NCBI GenBank assembly: GCA_019426215.1
Contig: CM033392.1
Span: forward strand, 34,206,814 to 34,270,813
Source: Buddleja alternifolia
Lineage: Eukaryota; Streptophyta; Magnoliopsida; Lamiales; Scrophulariaceae
Reading direction: 5' to 3'
Length of the DNA stretch: 64,000 nt
Positions 42,860 through 54,716 of this stretch are shown here, in pieces (position 1 is the stretch's first letter; each line of letters begins with the position of its first letter). The notes under the pieces were generated by a model. The model did not search any database, had not been told where the DNA came from, and saw only the letters and a program-made list of their open reading frames with translations. The position numbers were made by a program, and so were the translations under genes.

Positions 42860-43175
42860 TCTACAAACTAAATTAATATCCAATCTAATAATGACAAGTG
42901 AAAAATACCATACTAATTATCCATTTAAGTCTTGTAATTTATATTTTGGATTTATGAAATTTAATTTCAAAATTAAATAATTGATATTTTGATAAATATT
43001 TTATTGGCTAATAAATCGCGCTACATGTAAAATTGAGGTGTTCTAGCCAATCAACTTATATCTTGCAGTAAAGAGGTCACGTACCAATTACACTGTGCTA
43101 AGTGGATATATTGACCAATCAAACGACACCAAAGTAATTGATATTTTTCTCTTTAAATTAATATAGATATTAAAC
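42860..43175 (+). repeat. Dispersed repeat, copy B
   Basis: It matches 18030-18350 (copy A) in the same orientation at roughly 80% by eye, from ATATCCAATCTAATAATGAC to TTAATATAGATATT. Confidence 0.75.
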
Positions 43176-44112
43176 AAATAATATCTATGAAGTTTATCTT
43201 TATCATATATGAGTCAATCAAAAGAATTCAAAGTGATTGATATTTATCTCTTAATAAATACAAATATTAAATAGATAATTACCTAAGGTGCTTAAAGAAT
43301 TCATGACTCCTCCATCCTAAACCTATAAATAGGGTATGCGGGAGCTCATATAAAGACACAAAAGTTCAATCCACACTAGAGAAGACAAAGGGAGCTCTCC
43401 AAATCCTCTCTACAAGAAGGTCTTCAAATCCAAAAAGATCAATGATGTTCAAGGCGTTCTTGACAAAATCCATCAAATTATAAATTTTAATCCTAGATTA
43501 AGGTGTTAAGCCCTCGAATTAACGTTATAGAAGTCCAAATCTATCTGAAGGAAAATCAAGTGACGAGTAGATCTTGAATCTTTCAACTCCCACAAATCAT
43601 TTACAGCATTTGATCTGAGATTAAGCTGTCGAGCCCTCGCATTAAGGTTATAAACATTCAAATCTACATTCGAGAAGATTAGAGAAGTGATTTCTACTCC
43701 AACATTCATATCATCGTATTTGGAAGAAGAATCAGAGTATCTATTTTTCATTTTAATCAATATAAATTCATTTGTCACTATATTTTGTGTTTTTTTGATT
43801 TACAGAAATACAAATTTGTTGTGTACATCATTAACCCGTAGTAAATGTGTATCTAAATTAGTTTTTTTTTTATATATTAGATGACTTAAATTTTAGACTT
43901 TTCGTTATTTTTCTATAGAGGAACTAAAAAGAAAACGAAGATAGTGAATGAGAAAGTGAGATGAAAAATTAGATTTCATCTCTAGTGGCTGAGAGTTGAG
44001 GACCATATTGATTATACTTAATAATATCCATTTTGCATTATTTTTATTGTTCATCAAGTAGTTTAGGATGAAAATATTATTTATTGGAACAATATATTAT
44101 TCCTCACACCAG

Positions 44113-45430
44113 TTAGGTTTAAGCGTTCAGTTCTTTAATCAGTGTTAGCACAACGGAATGATTTAAAAGTCATCTCTTTGAAAGCTTCAGTGTCACAAGA
44201 TATTTCTTAGTTGCTTAGCGTTTAATTGAGTTTACTTAACACATTTATGCAATATTGTGATAGTAATGAAATTGATTGTAAAGTAAGGAACACAATATTT
44301 ATAAGGTTCGTTTGGGTGGTGTAATCCCAACTACGTCCTTCTTTTCCTCGAACACTTGGAGGCAATCTACAAAAATGATTCTCAAAGAATCACACAGAAT
44401 CTTCTACAAATTAGGAAGAGATGGATGTCGATGACTTGAGCTCCTTGATCATATATATTTCTGCTCCTAGACAATTCTATCTCTTGCTTCTTTCACCAAA
44501 AAATAATGCATGTATCCAACTACGACTTCACACAGATCGCGAGGCTTGGATGGGTTTTGTTTCACGGTTTGTTTGATTTTTGGAAAGTTCAAACAACTTG
44601 GAATATCACAATAGGAATGTGGATTTTTTCGAAAAGAATATTTGAGATATTGTTTGACTGTCTCAGGACTTGAAGAAAATCAAAGAGAATGTTTGCTTGA
44701 ATATTTTGGCTTTTCTGAAAATTTGAGTACTTGAGACTTCAATGCAACAACAATTGTGCTTGCAATACGATGGATGTTTTGATTTGTTGTTGAAGTCCTA
44801 TTAATAAACATTCTTGGAAAAAGTGTCCGTTTGACACATGCACAGGCGCGTGTCTCTCACTTCCGTGAGTGAACCACTTTAGTCCTTTTTCCCTGAAAAT
44901 CTGATGCACAAAAGTTGGTGCAGCAGTCTCTAAAAAGTTGATAGTGTAATAGGGTGGCTTCTCCGTACGTCATGGAGTGCTTATCACATTTAATGCTCTT
45001 ATCAGCATTTAATGCATTTGAAATTAATGCCCGTTGGCAATTAATGATATGAGAATATTTGCATTAAACTCCTTCCGGATTTAGGAATAAATTTAGGTGA
45101 CATTTGGTAATTGATAGATGCTCAATCACTACTAAATGATTTTGGTCCTCAGTTGATGCTTAGACGCTCTCATTCCTCATTTTTCATTCAGACTTCAGAT
45201 AGTTGAGTTCTTCAAACTTAACTCCTTGATAAACTCACTCAGAAATTATCAAGCGCTTAGTCTAAAAACTATTTAGCCTAAAAATATAGAATAAAAAACA
45301 AATAAAGCCTATACAAATCTAACGCTCAAAGCTTATACATAAATTCTAATAAAATCAGACTTACATATTTTGGGGTCTAACATAAATCCTAGTTGTTATC
45401 ATCAAAACTTTAACAAGAAATTTCCTAACA
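44113..45430 (-). mobile_element. SIRE 3' LTR, truncated (third copy)
   Basis: The right edge TTTCCTAACA (45430) is the LTR start on the minus strand. The left edge stops at GTTAGGTTTAAGCGTTCAG, which corresponds to about 13320 in the forward LTR, so the last 245 or so bases of the LTR are lost. It is closer to the forward LTR subtype than to the nested one. Confidence 0.85.
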
Positions 45431-45444
45431 AGTTTCCCCTTTTT
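45431..45444 (-). promoter_or_regulatory. Polypurine tract, third SIRE copy
   Basis: On the minus strand AAAAAGGGGAAACT adjoins the LTR start TGTTAGGAAATTTC. Confidence 0.8.
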
Positions 45445-45655
45445 GATGATAACAATACTTACTCTTTTATAGTTCAAGAGTTACATCCAAAATAAAAGTT
45501 AGCTTTGGTTAGTTAAGGTTAGCTAAAGTTAGTTAAGCTTCAACAAGATGCTTCAGCTGAAAATGCACTTTATATATATCAATGAAAGTACAAGCATTTT
45601 ACAATTGAAGAAAATACATAAGAGATAAGAATATAGATAATGCAAATCAAAAGCT

Positions 45656-46650
45656 CTAATGACTAGGTTTAACTTTGTAACTCTTGGCCTTTTCAGCCCA
45701 GATTGCTTCTGTTATTTGGTCTTCCAGAATCATCATCGCATCAAGATCTTTGTCAATTACTAGCTTATTCTCTTCTTTTTGTCTCTTCTTGAAAGCAGTA
45801 AAGTGTTTGTCCCATTCAAACGGGTTAATACCAATATACCTTGCGCAAATCATAAATGTTCGGTTGAATTCAAACATCTGCCTCTCTTCAGCTATAAGCC
45901 TTGGATCAGTAGGCTCTGGGATAGACGCTCTTTGAAGAGGGATGTCAAATTGTTCAAGCCTTACTCAAGAAGGTATTTGTAGATCAGGATAGAGTGCTAC
46001 TGGAAGATTTTTTAATGTTCTACTGAGCGCTCCGGCAGAAGCAATTACCCAAGATGGGTATCTTTGCACTACATTATGCGCAGGAGGATGAGGTATTTAT
46101 TGACTCTTCGGCGACAGAGGAGGATCCTGAGTTTTGAACTAGAAGCTTTCCTCTTCCCCCTTTTTCTCTTCTCTCCCCCCTTATTGCTATCATCAGTCTG
46201 CATGAAGTGTTCAGTGAGTGAATTGATTTGACCAACAATCTGAGCCATAGAAGTTGTGAGATCATCAAGGCGTTTATCAAAATGTTCTTTCATGGCCATT
46301 TGATTTGCTCAATTAGCGTCAGCCATTTCTTGAAACACTCAAAGGATATCAGCAACCACGGCTTGAGCACCTCCTCGGATATGGGCTATTTGAGCATCCA
46401 TATTCAGAGTCTCAATTTTGGTGAGATCAGTCTTGATCCAGTAGAGAGCTTCAGCATTCTGAGTTGCATGATTACTTACTTCCTCTAAGACGGATTTCAG
46501 CAAAGGAGCAAAGATTCATGGTCGCTTGAATCCAGATTCAAAGATGAGCTGGATCACTGTGCCATTCAGTTGAATAGTGAGTGCATCAGGAGCCTCTACG
46601 CTTGACTGTACACTCTAAGAATACTGGCTACTTCAGGTCAGCAAATAGGC
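45656..46650 (-). pseudogene. C-terminal part of the SIRE accessory ORF (third copy)
   Basis: 45877-45656 encodes FEFNRTFMICARYIGINP to KVKPSH, closely matching the end of the forward gene (ICLRYIGIDP to RVRPSH). 46299-46069 encodes the coiled-coil end and the basic KGGEKRKRGKRKASSSK linker in shifted frames. Homology fades near 46600-46650, where a forward-oriented gag fragment begins. Confidence 0.8.
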
Positions 46651-46667
46651 GGCACTGCACCAACCGT

Positions 46668-48646
46668 AATCATCAAATGAAAGTAGTGATGATGAGCCAA
46701 CAAGCGACTCAGCGTTGATTTGTCTTATGGCAAGAGATGATGAAGCGTCTGACGATTCACTACCAGAGGTAACTGATAAGAGGCATTTTTACGTGTTTTT
46801 AAGCCCCTTTGCGTTTATGTCTTAGGTTCATTTATCGCTTGAGCCAATGTGCGGTCATTTGATTTCAGATGGATTCAATGACGTATCTAGGGCACCCCTA
46901 CGCCTAGGCGCCATCTTGTTTCAGCGTTGGTATGTTTCGAATTGGATGAATACAAAGTTGTAGAACCTCAAATGAGGACTTGAATCATTCGGAGTTTTGT
47001 GGAGAGAGTTATGAAGTTGGAACTCCGAATAGCATAAAACCCGCGCCTAGGCGTGGACACATCCGAGATTTGATTCCTTTCAGCCAAAAATCATCATTTG
47101 ATGGGGGTAATGGAACATTTAAAGCCAAGAGCATGTATGGGGGGATGTCAGGACTACTTTTGGGCTACTCACTTCAAGAGTAGTGGAGGGGACACACTAC
47201 ACATGAGATTGGTGGTGGTCCTCTGTGACCGACACTAGGGAGAAAGGGAGAGGGAGGCAGATCCATCACTTTTCACTCATCATCATTCATCAATTTTTCT
47301 TCATATTTGGAGGGGACGCTTGAAGATCAAGGCAAAGATCCAATCAACAATTGAGGGAGGCATTTACATGTTTATTTCCTTCTTAAGCTTTGTGGCTAAT
47401 AGAGAGGCCTTGCCAAATTTAGAATCAATAATGTGAAGTTCCATAGGTTAATTCGCTTCCAATCTCACCAAGCACTGACTCCTTTCATCCGATGAGGGAC
47501 CATTCCCTAGCCCGTTCGGGGAACCTGAAGAGGATTTGATTAGAATAGACATCAATCATAGGAATTAGTGCCGAGTCGGGTAATGTTAATAGGAGCCAAC
47601 AGGAGCGACATATATATTGACAGCGCCTTAGATCATTGTCTATTATGGCAAGATTGATGATGACTAGCAAGTCCTGACGACGTCTAGTGCACTTGCTACC
47701 AAGCACGTTAGCTTTTAGCGTGTCAGTAACCACTGAATTATCTCATCCTCTTTCTTATGTTAAATTACTTGACAAAGTTAATTGATATTATAAAGATTGT
47801 CAAGATGCCGCCAAAATATATCAAAATCACTTCGCTATTATCTCATCTCTCAAAAGTGATAAAGTAATGCTCAAAGCAGAGTTTCAAGTTCATCAACAAT
47901 GCATTGAGAAAAACCAATCGCTTGAAAGTGAGATTACTCAATTGAAAAGTCATCTTGATATAATAGTCAAGAGAGAAGCTGATCTGATCGCTAGACTTGC
48001 CAAATCAGAGTAGCTCGTCTAATCATTATCCAAAGTGTCAAGAAACTTAGATAATGTAACTGAGGTAACTAGACTTTTTGGTGAAAAGACCGGTTTAGGG
48101 TGCGATAAATTTGGTCAAAAATCAAAAGCGTCTAAAGTTACGGCAAACAACAAAGGAAAGGGTGTTTTCTTTGTTGAGAAAGGTTCACAATGTCAAACAC
48201 TAAATGAACCAAGCAAAAATGGTATGAGGCCAAATGAGAAAGCCAAAGCTGACTCAGGCAAGTGAAAGGCGAAAGCAAACGATTCACAAAGACGGGTTCA
48301 TCCAAAAGCTCAAAAGGCCAAGGATAAATCTGATCACTGTGAATCAAGCGCTAAGTGTCTAGCACCAAAAGTGCAACCTAAGCCAGCGCCAAGGAAATAC
48401 CAGTGTCAATATCCAAGGCAGTCAAAATCATATTATCGATACTATGATAATTATGATTATGATTACTATTATAATCGAGGATATTATTATACACCCAAAA
48501 AGCACACACAACACAATGTGAAACCCAAGAAGGCCAGTATTCCTACAATGAAGACTAGGCAAATATGGGTTCCTAAAGTTTTAATTCAAACCAAAGCTAC
48601 TGACATTGAAGGACCCAAGACAACATGGGTACCTAAGAAGAATTAG
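46668..48646 (+). pseudogene. gag: SIRE gag fragment, forward orientation, split by solo LTR 2
   Basis: 46668-46773 carries the acidic stretch (ESSDDEP-like, LMARDDEAS). After solo LTR 2 the coiled coil resumes (47726-48030) with several stops. 48035-48265 holds LDNVTEVTRLFGEKTGLGC. 48371-48646 holds the Tyr-rich tail (YYRYYDNYDYDYYYNRGYYY) and TTWVPKKN, ending at TAG 48644-48646. The pol frame continues in phase 18 bases later. The orientation is opposite to the LTR and accessory ORF on its left, so the core of this copy is inverted relative to its ends. Confidence 0.82.
46774..47725 (-). mobile_element. Solo LTR 2 (952 bp), same family as solo LTR 1
   Basis: On the plus strand it runs from TGATAAGAGGCATTTTTACG to GCTTTTAGCGTGTCA. 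It is flanked by perfect GTAAC on both sides (46769-46773 and 47726-47730). It is the reverse complement of the solo LTR 1 family, with internal deletions (952 against 1720 bp). Confidence 0.9.
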
Positions 48647-51081
48647 AACTATCCTTTAATGCAGATACCTAGAGCCAACACTGATACTTTAATATGGTAT
48701 TTTGATAGTGGATCGTCAAGAAACATGACGGGTTCCAAAGATCTTCTAGTCAACTATCAAGCTACCAACGGTCCTCAAGTTATATTCGGTGATAAATCCA
48801 AAGGTAAAACCATAGGTATAGGTATTATGCATAGGGGGAACATCATGATTAGTGATGTATATTATGTTGAGGGTTTTAAGCATTAGTCAATTTTGTGATA
48901 AAGGCTTTGAAGTAAAATTTTCAAGTGACTACTGCTATGTTAACAACGCTAAGACTAAGTCTACTAAATTAAGAGGTTAAGAACAAACAATGTATATTAA
49001 GTAGATTGGGATTCTACAATTGATAATAACCCCACATGCTTTGTGCTAAAAGTCAAAATGAATTGGGTTAGTTATGGCATAGAAAAATGAATCACCTCAA
49101 CTTTAAGGCAATCTCTTGCCTTAAATTGAATCACCTCAACTCTAAATCTAGTAGAGGGATTACCTAAGGGTTCCTTTCAGAAAAATTGCTTATGTGATGC
49201 ATGTCAAATTGGTAAACAAGTTAAATCATCTTTTAAAAAGAAACCATGCCTATCTCTACTTCTAGAGTTCTTGAACTATTGTATCTAGATTTGTTTGGTC
49301 CTATTCAAATCAATAGTGTTAGTGGTAAAAAGTACTCGCTAGTAATAGTTGATGATTTCTTTCGCTATACATGGGTAGAATTCCTAGCGACCAAAGATGA
49401 AACTAGTGTCAAGTTCACATCGCTAATTCGTCAACTGCAAACTTATAAAGATCTAAAAGTGACAAGAATTAAAAGCGATAGAGGAATTGAAATTACTAAC
49501 CAATTTGTTGAGAAGTTTTGTGTAGATTTTGGAATACTTCATGAGTATTCTGCCCCTAGAACACCTCAAGAGAATGGAGTTGCCGAGCGACGAAATAGAA
49601 CGCTTAAAGAAGCCTCTAGGACAATGCTTGCAGAGTCTAAGCTGCCTCAAAGGTTTTGGGCCGAAGCTATCAATACCGCTTGCTACACTCAGAACCAGTG
49701 TATGATCAACAAGCAACATGACAAGACTCCATATGAGTTTTGGAAGGGACGAAAGCCCAACATTTCATATTTTCATGTATTTGGTTTAAAATGTTTCATT
49801 CATAACAATGGATCCCAAAATCTAAGGACTTTTGATCCCAAAGTGGATGAGGGAATCTTTCTAAGCTATGCTAAGAATGGAAAGAGTTTTCTAATCCTAA
49901 ATAAGATCAAATCGAAGGTTGAAGAATCCATTCATGTTGTATTCGAGGATGCGAACCAAGAACCGAGTAAGGTTAATCCTTATGATGTAGGAATTGAAGA
50001 TCTTACCCAACAAGCGTCACAAATCAATCTTGGTGATGATAGTGATGATGATGAAGATGATGAGATCATTGTGCCTATTCCTAAGGTTACTCATGAGGTT
50101 ACTAATGAGGATATTGTCAGAGTCGCTAATGATCATGAAGAGAGTGATCCATCAAGAACAAATTGGAACTGAGAATGATGCAGCGACTGCGCCAGGGACT
50201 AATGAGAGTCAAGCGATTGATAATCAAGAGTCTCTCAATCCGTTCCAACCAGACCGTAAATGGCTTAGAGACCATCCACCAGTGTTAGTAATTGGAGATA
50301 TTGGAGCACCTGTTGGAACTAGGTCCGCAACAATCAATGAGGCCATGTTCGCAAGCATCCTATCTAAAATGGAACTTAAGAAAGTGAATGAATTGCTCAG
50401 TGATTCAAGTTGGGTAGAAGCGATGCAAGAAGAGCTTAACCAATTTGAGAGAAACAAGGTTTGGACTCTAGTGCCAAGATCAACTCACCAAGGAGTTATT
50501 GGAACTAGATGGGTTTTTAGGAACAAGATTGATGAAGATGCCATTGTTACAAGAAACAAAGCCAAATTAGTCGCTCAGGGTTATTGTCAAAAAGGGGGTA
50601 TTGATTTTGAAGAGTATACCAAATGGAAGTGAAGAGTGCATTCCTGAATAGTAAACTCCAAGAAGAAGTCTATGTGGAGCAACCTCCAGGATTCATCAAC
50701 AACCATTGAAAAAGTATGGTCTACATGTTGGATAATGCACTCTATGGCCTTAAACAAGCACCAAGAGCATGGTATGACTCTCTATCTTCCTTATAGGTAA
50801 AGGCTTTTCAAAAGACAGCGTTGATACAACGTTATTTAAAATTACCCATAATGAAAATATTCTCTTAGTCCAAATTTATGTTGATGATATTATATTTGGT
50901 TCTACTAATAAGCGATTGTATGAGAAATTTTTGAAAATGATGCAAGATCAATTTGAAATGAGCATGACGGGTGAATTAACTTTCTTATGAGGATTACAAG
51001 TTAAACAACTCCCAAATGGCATATTTATAAACCAAGTTAAATATACAATAGATATGATTAAGAAATTTGGTATGGAAAATG
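48647..51081 (+). pseudogene. pol: SIRE pol, 5' two thirds (third copy)
   Basis: Protease IWYFDSGSSRNMTGSKDLL (48690-48750) is in the same frame as gag across the TAG at 48644-48646. The pre-integrase region has a partial duplication of AATCACCTCAACT (near 49089 and 49126). Integrase 49246-50172 keeps D (YLDLFGP) and the NGVAERRN Glu, but the middle motif reads KSDRGIEITN. RT starts at 50390-50632 and then shifts. YVDDIIFGS is still readable near 50878. The copy is interrupted at 51081 by solo LTR 3. Confidence 0.88.
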
Positions 51082-52311
51082 TGACACGTGTGATTCCTAG
51101 CAAGTATACTAGGTCGTGCAATGTAATAAAGTGGACTATTAGCCCGGGGTGTATCGTCTCCACAGGGACAATTGGATTCGATGCTCGTAATTGCTATATT
51201 ACCTAACTCTAAGCTAAATCAAATTATAAGATGATATATGGTTGAACTATGAAAATAATTAAAGACAACTATATGATAAACAAGGTATTATATCAAATGG
51301 AAAGAGATGATTGAGCTATGATCCTACTATGTTCTATCTTATGTTCATAAACTCTAAATTACTCGAATTTTTAGAACACTCTTGTTATAGCGAAACCCCC
51401 TAATGTATTCATTACTCAATCTCTTGAAATAACGATCCTATACTAGTTAACAACTTCCCATATCTCTATTGCGAAGATGGAATTAACTAACATGCATTAA
51501 GGTTTAAAGGGATTCCTTGCTTACAAAGATCCTACATTCACTCGGGTCATCTTATCACAAAAAGCCACACAACGCATTTGATTCCATCTCTAGTCAATTG
51601 TTATGATATTTGATTTTATGATCTACCTTTATCTATCTCCTCTCGGTCTCAAGACAAAACATTAAATCAAACACATGGTGATCAAGCATGTGCAAGCATT
51701 AAGCATAAAAATCAAACATGCAACAAGAATGTAATAAATCCGGAAACTAGGAATTCATTAAACACAAAATATCACAAAGTATTCGCATAACCCAACCAAA
51801 TAAGTACTTAGTTCATAAATGTAACAAAGAGAAATTTAAAATCCCTAAAAGACATAGCTAAGAACTATTCTAAAAGGGGGAGTTGAAGAACTCCCTATCA
51901 GAAGAAATGAATCCAAGCTTTGATGATGATAATTGACTCTTCAAGCTTCCTTGGGACTTTGGATGTCTTCCTTAGGTCTTGGAGAGCAAGAAAAGCCCCT
52001 TTGGTAGGTGAAAAGTCTGTCAAAAAGGGCAAAAACGGCGGACTAAAACTAGGGCACGGGAAAATGGACCGCGGTCTAGAAACGTGGCAGACCGCGGTCC
52101 TGAACCGCGGTCGAGAAAGACAGAATCCAGCTTTTCACTTGCTTCGCGCCTTTTCTTCAGCCTTCTCACTCGATTATCACTCTATTCAACTTGAATCCCT
52201 GCACACATGAAACGACAACAAATCAAATCAACATGCGGAATTGTCATTACTAAATTGCGACGAAAATACCTATATAAAGGGGGTAAATAATCGTAAAATG
52301 TGAACTTATCA
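51082..52311 (+). mobile_element. Solo LTR 3 (1230 bp, TGACACGTG...CTTATCA)
   Basis: TG...CA ends with perfect AAATG duplications at 51077-51081 and 52312-52316. The host RT sequence continues exactly across the site. Ends resemble solo LTRs 1 and 2, but the interior differs, so it is a related family. It contains GTGTATCGTCTCCACAGGGA, a word often found in plant LTRs, and three GACCGCGGTC palindromes near 52067-52110. Confidence 0.9.
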
Positions 52312-52786
52312 AAATGCATCATCTTCAAAAATTCCAATGAGCCAAACACTTAAGTTAGATAAAGATGAAAGTGGAAAGAAAATTGATATCACTAATTATA
52401 GAGGTATCATTCGATCACTTATTTATCTTACCACTAGTAGACCCGATATCATGTTTTCGGTATGCATGTGTGCACGCTTTCAAGCTGATCCTAGAGAATC
52501 ACACTTAAATACTACCAAGAGAATCCTTAAAAACCTAAAAGGCACACAAAATGTGGGCTTATGGTATCAAAGGGCCTCTCCTTTTAAACTAATTGGTTAT
52601 TCAGAGGCAGATTTTGCAGGATGCAAAATAGATAGAAAGAGCGCTAGTGGTACATGTCAATTTTTAGGTGATAGACTAATTTCGTGGCATAGTAAGAAAC
52701 AACAATCTATAGCGACTTCTACCGCTGAAGCAGTGTACGTAGCCGCTGGGAGCTGTTGTGCACAAATCCTTTGGATGAGGCAACAA
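52312..52786 (+). pseudogene. pol: SIRE RT end and RNase H (third copy, forward)
   Basis: It encodes [20 protein letters not shown] to [15 protein letters not shown]. The RNase H motif reads YSEADFAGC instead of YSDADFAGC, and TAEAVYVAAG has Glu to Val. At 52786/52787 the reading flips: the next bases are the same gene in reverse orientation. Confidence 0.88.
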
Positions 52787-53535
52787 TCACAATGAATGGG
52801 GGTTGGTCCTAGGGTTATTCCATAATCTCTAAGTTGTTATCTCATCCATAACACTTAAGAACAACAAGTTCCTTCAGCTACATACTCGGCTTCAGCTGTA
52901 GAAGTAGCTATCAATTGTTATTTCTTACTATGCCATGAAACTATCCTATCACCTAGAAATTGACATGTACCACTTGTACTCTTAAGATCTATTTTGCAAC
53001 CTGCAAAATCTGCATCTGAGCAACCAATTAGTTCAAAAGCAGAGTCCCTTGGATACCATAAGCGCACATTTTTGTGTGCCTTTTAGGTACTTAAGGATTC
53101 TCTTGGCAACAATTAAGTGTGACTCTTTTGGACCAGCTTGAAAGCGTGCACACATGCATACCGAAAACATAATATCAGGTCTAGTAGCAGTAAGATAAAA
53201 GAGTGATCCAATGATACCTCCATAATTAGTGATATCAACATTCTTCCAACTTTCATCTTTATCTAACTTAAGCATTTGGATTATTGGAATTTTTGAAGAT
53301 GATGCATTTTCCATACCTAATTTCTTAATCATATCATGCGTATATTTAGCTTAGTTAATAAATATACCATTAGGGAGTTGTTTAACTTTTAATCCTAAGA
53401 AGAAAGTTAATTCACGCATCATGCTTATTTCAAATTGCTCTTGCATTATTTTCGAAAACTTCTCACACAGACGCTTATTAATAGAACCAAATATAATATT
53501 ATCAACATAAATCTGGACTAAGAGAGTTGTTTCAT
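52787..53535 (-). pseudogene. pol: SIRE RT-RNase H fragment, inverted partner
   Basis: On the minus strand 53584-53351 gives [20 protein letters not shown] (YVDN, second catalytic Asp lost). 53332-53033 gives ENASSSKIPI to [11 protein letters not shown]. RNase H follows to 52787. It is the same segment as 50840-51081 plus 52312-52786 but in opposite orientation. Confidence 0.87.
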
Positions 53536-53544
53536 TGTTTGTTT

Positions 53545-54419
53545 CAAATTGTTTCACGGTTTGTTTCATTTTTGAAAAGTTCAAACAACTTGGAGTATCT
53601 CAATAGGAATGTGGGTTTCTTCGAAAAGAATGTTTGAGATATTGGTTGACAGTCTCAGGAATTGAAGAAAAGCAAACAAAATGTTTCCTTGAATATTCTG
53701 GCTTTTCTGAAAGTCTGAGTACTTGAGACTTCAATGCAATAATAATTTGGCTTGTAATACGATGGATGTTTTGGCGTGTTGTTGAAGTCCTATTTATAAA
53801 CATTCTTGGAAAAAGTGTCTGTTTGGAAAATGCATAGGCGCGTGTCTCTCATTTCCGGGAGTAAACCACTTTAGTCCTTTTTCCCTGAAAATCTGCTGCA
53901 CAAAAGTTGGTGCTACAGTCGCTGAAAAGTTGACAGTCTAATAATGTGGCTTCTCCTTACGTCATGGAGTGCTTATCACATTTAATGCTCTTAGCAGCAT
54001 TTAACGCATTCGAAATAAATGTCCGTTGGCAATTAATGATCTCAGAATATTTGCATTGAACTCTTTCTGGACTTAGCAATAAATTCAAGTGACATTGGGT
54101 TATTGATAGACTCTCAATCACTACTGGATGATTTCTGTCCTCAATTGGTACTTGGACGCTTGGATTCTTCGTTCATTCAGACTTCCGAAGCTTCAGTTCT
54201 TCAAACTTAACTCCTTGATAAACTCACTTAGAAATTATCAGGGTCTTAGTCTAAACTCTATATAGCCTAACAATCTAGAATAAAAAACAAATAAAACATA
54301 TACAAATCTAACGCTCAAAGCTTATACATAAATTCTAATAAAATCAGAGTTACATATTTTGGGGTCTAACATAAATCCTAATTGCCATCATCAAAACTCT
54401 AACAAGAAATTTCCTAACA
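53545..54419 (-). mobile_element. SIRE LTR, truncated, right end of the third copy
   Basis: The right edge TTTCCTAACA at 54419 is the LTR start on the minus strand. The left part breaks off near 53545, inside the LTR (AAACCGTGAAAC region). It resembles 44561-45430. It acts as the 5' LTR remnant of the reverse-oriented third copy; outside it begins ACATATATATA. Confidence 0.82.
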
Positions 54420-54716
54420 ACATATATATATAGGGCTACACACTCACACACACTTACACACTTAGTGTGTGTGTTCATACTTGTGATATATATATTTATG
54501 TTATTTTATTTAGTTTCCATTCTTTCTCAAACTCTCTTCCTTCATTACTTGCATATGTTTCGAACTAAAAAGATATTTCCATATCTTCAATATGTACTCT
54601 AATATATATTCATAATATCTTTTCATATCAATTAGTTACCTAATTAATTGGAATAGATCTACCAAATATATTAGTCTCTCTATATAACATACACATATAC
54701 GTATGATATGGAAACT

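Larger units (their letters stand above)
41915..44112. other. Intergenic DNA right of the gypsy-like element
   Basis: No gene is supported. 43320-43340 (CCTATAAATAGGGTATG) is a TATA-like LTR promoter remnant. 43490-43680 is an imperfect direct repeat of about 125 bp (GTTAAGCCCTCGAATTAA-GTTATA against GTCGAGCCCTCGCATTAAGGTTATA). Both fit a decayed LTR. A G-rich simple repeat and dispersed repeat copy B are listed separately. Confidence 0.4.
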
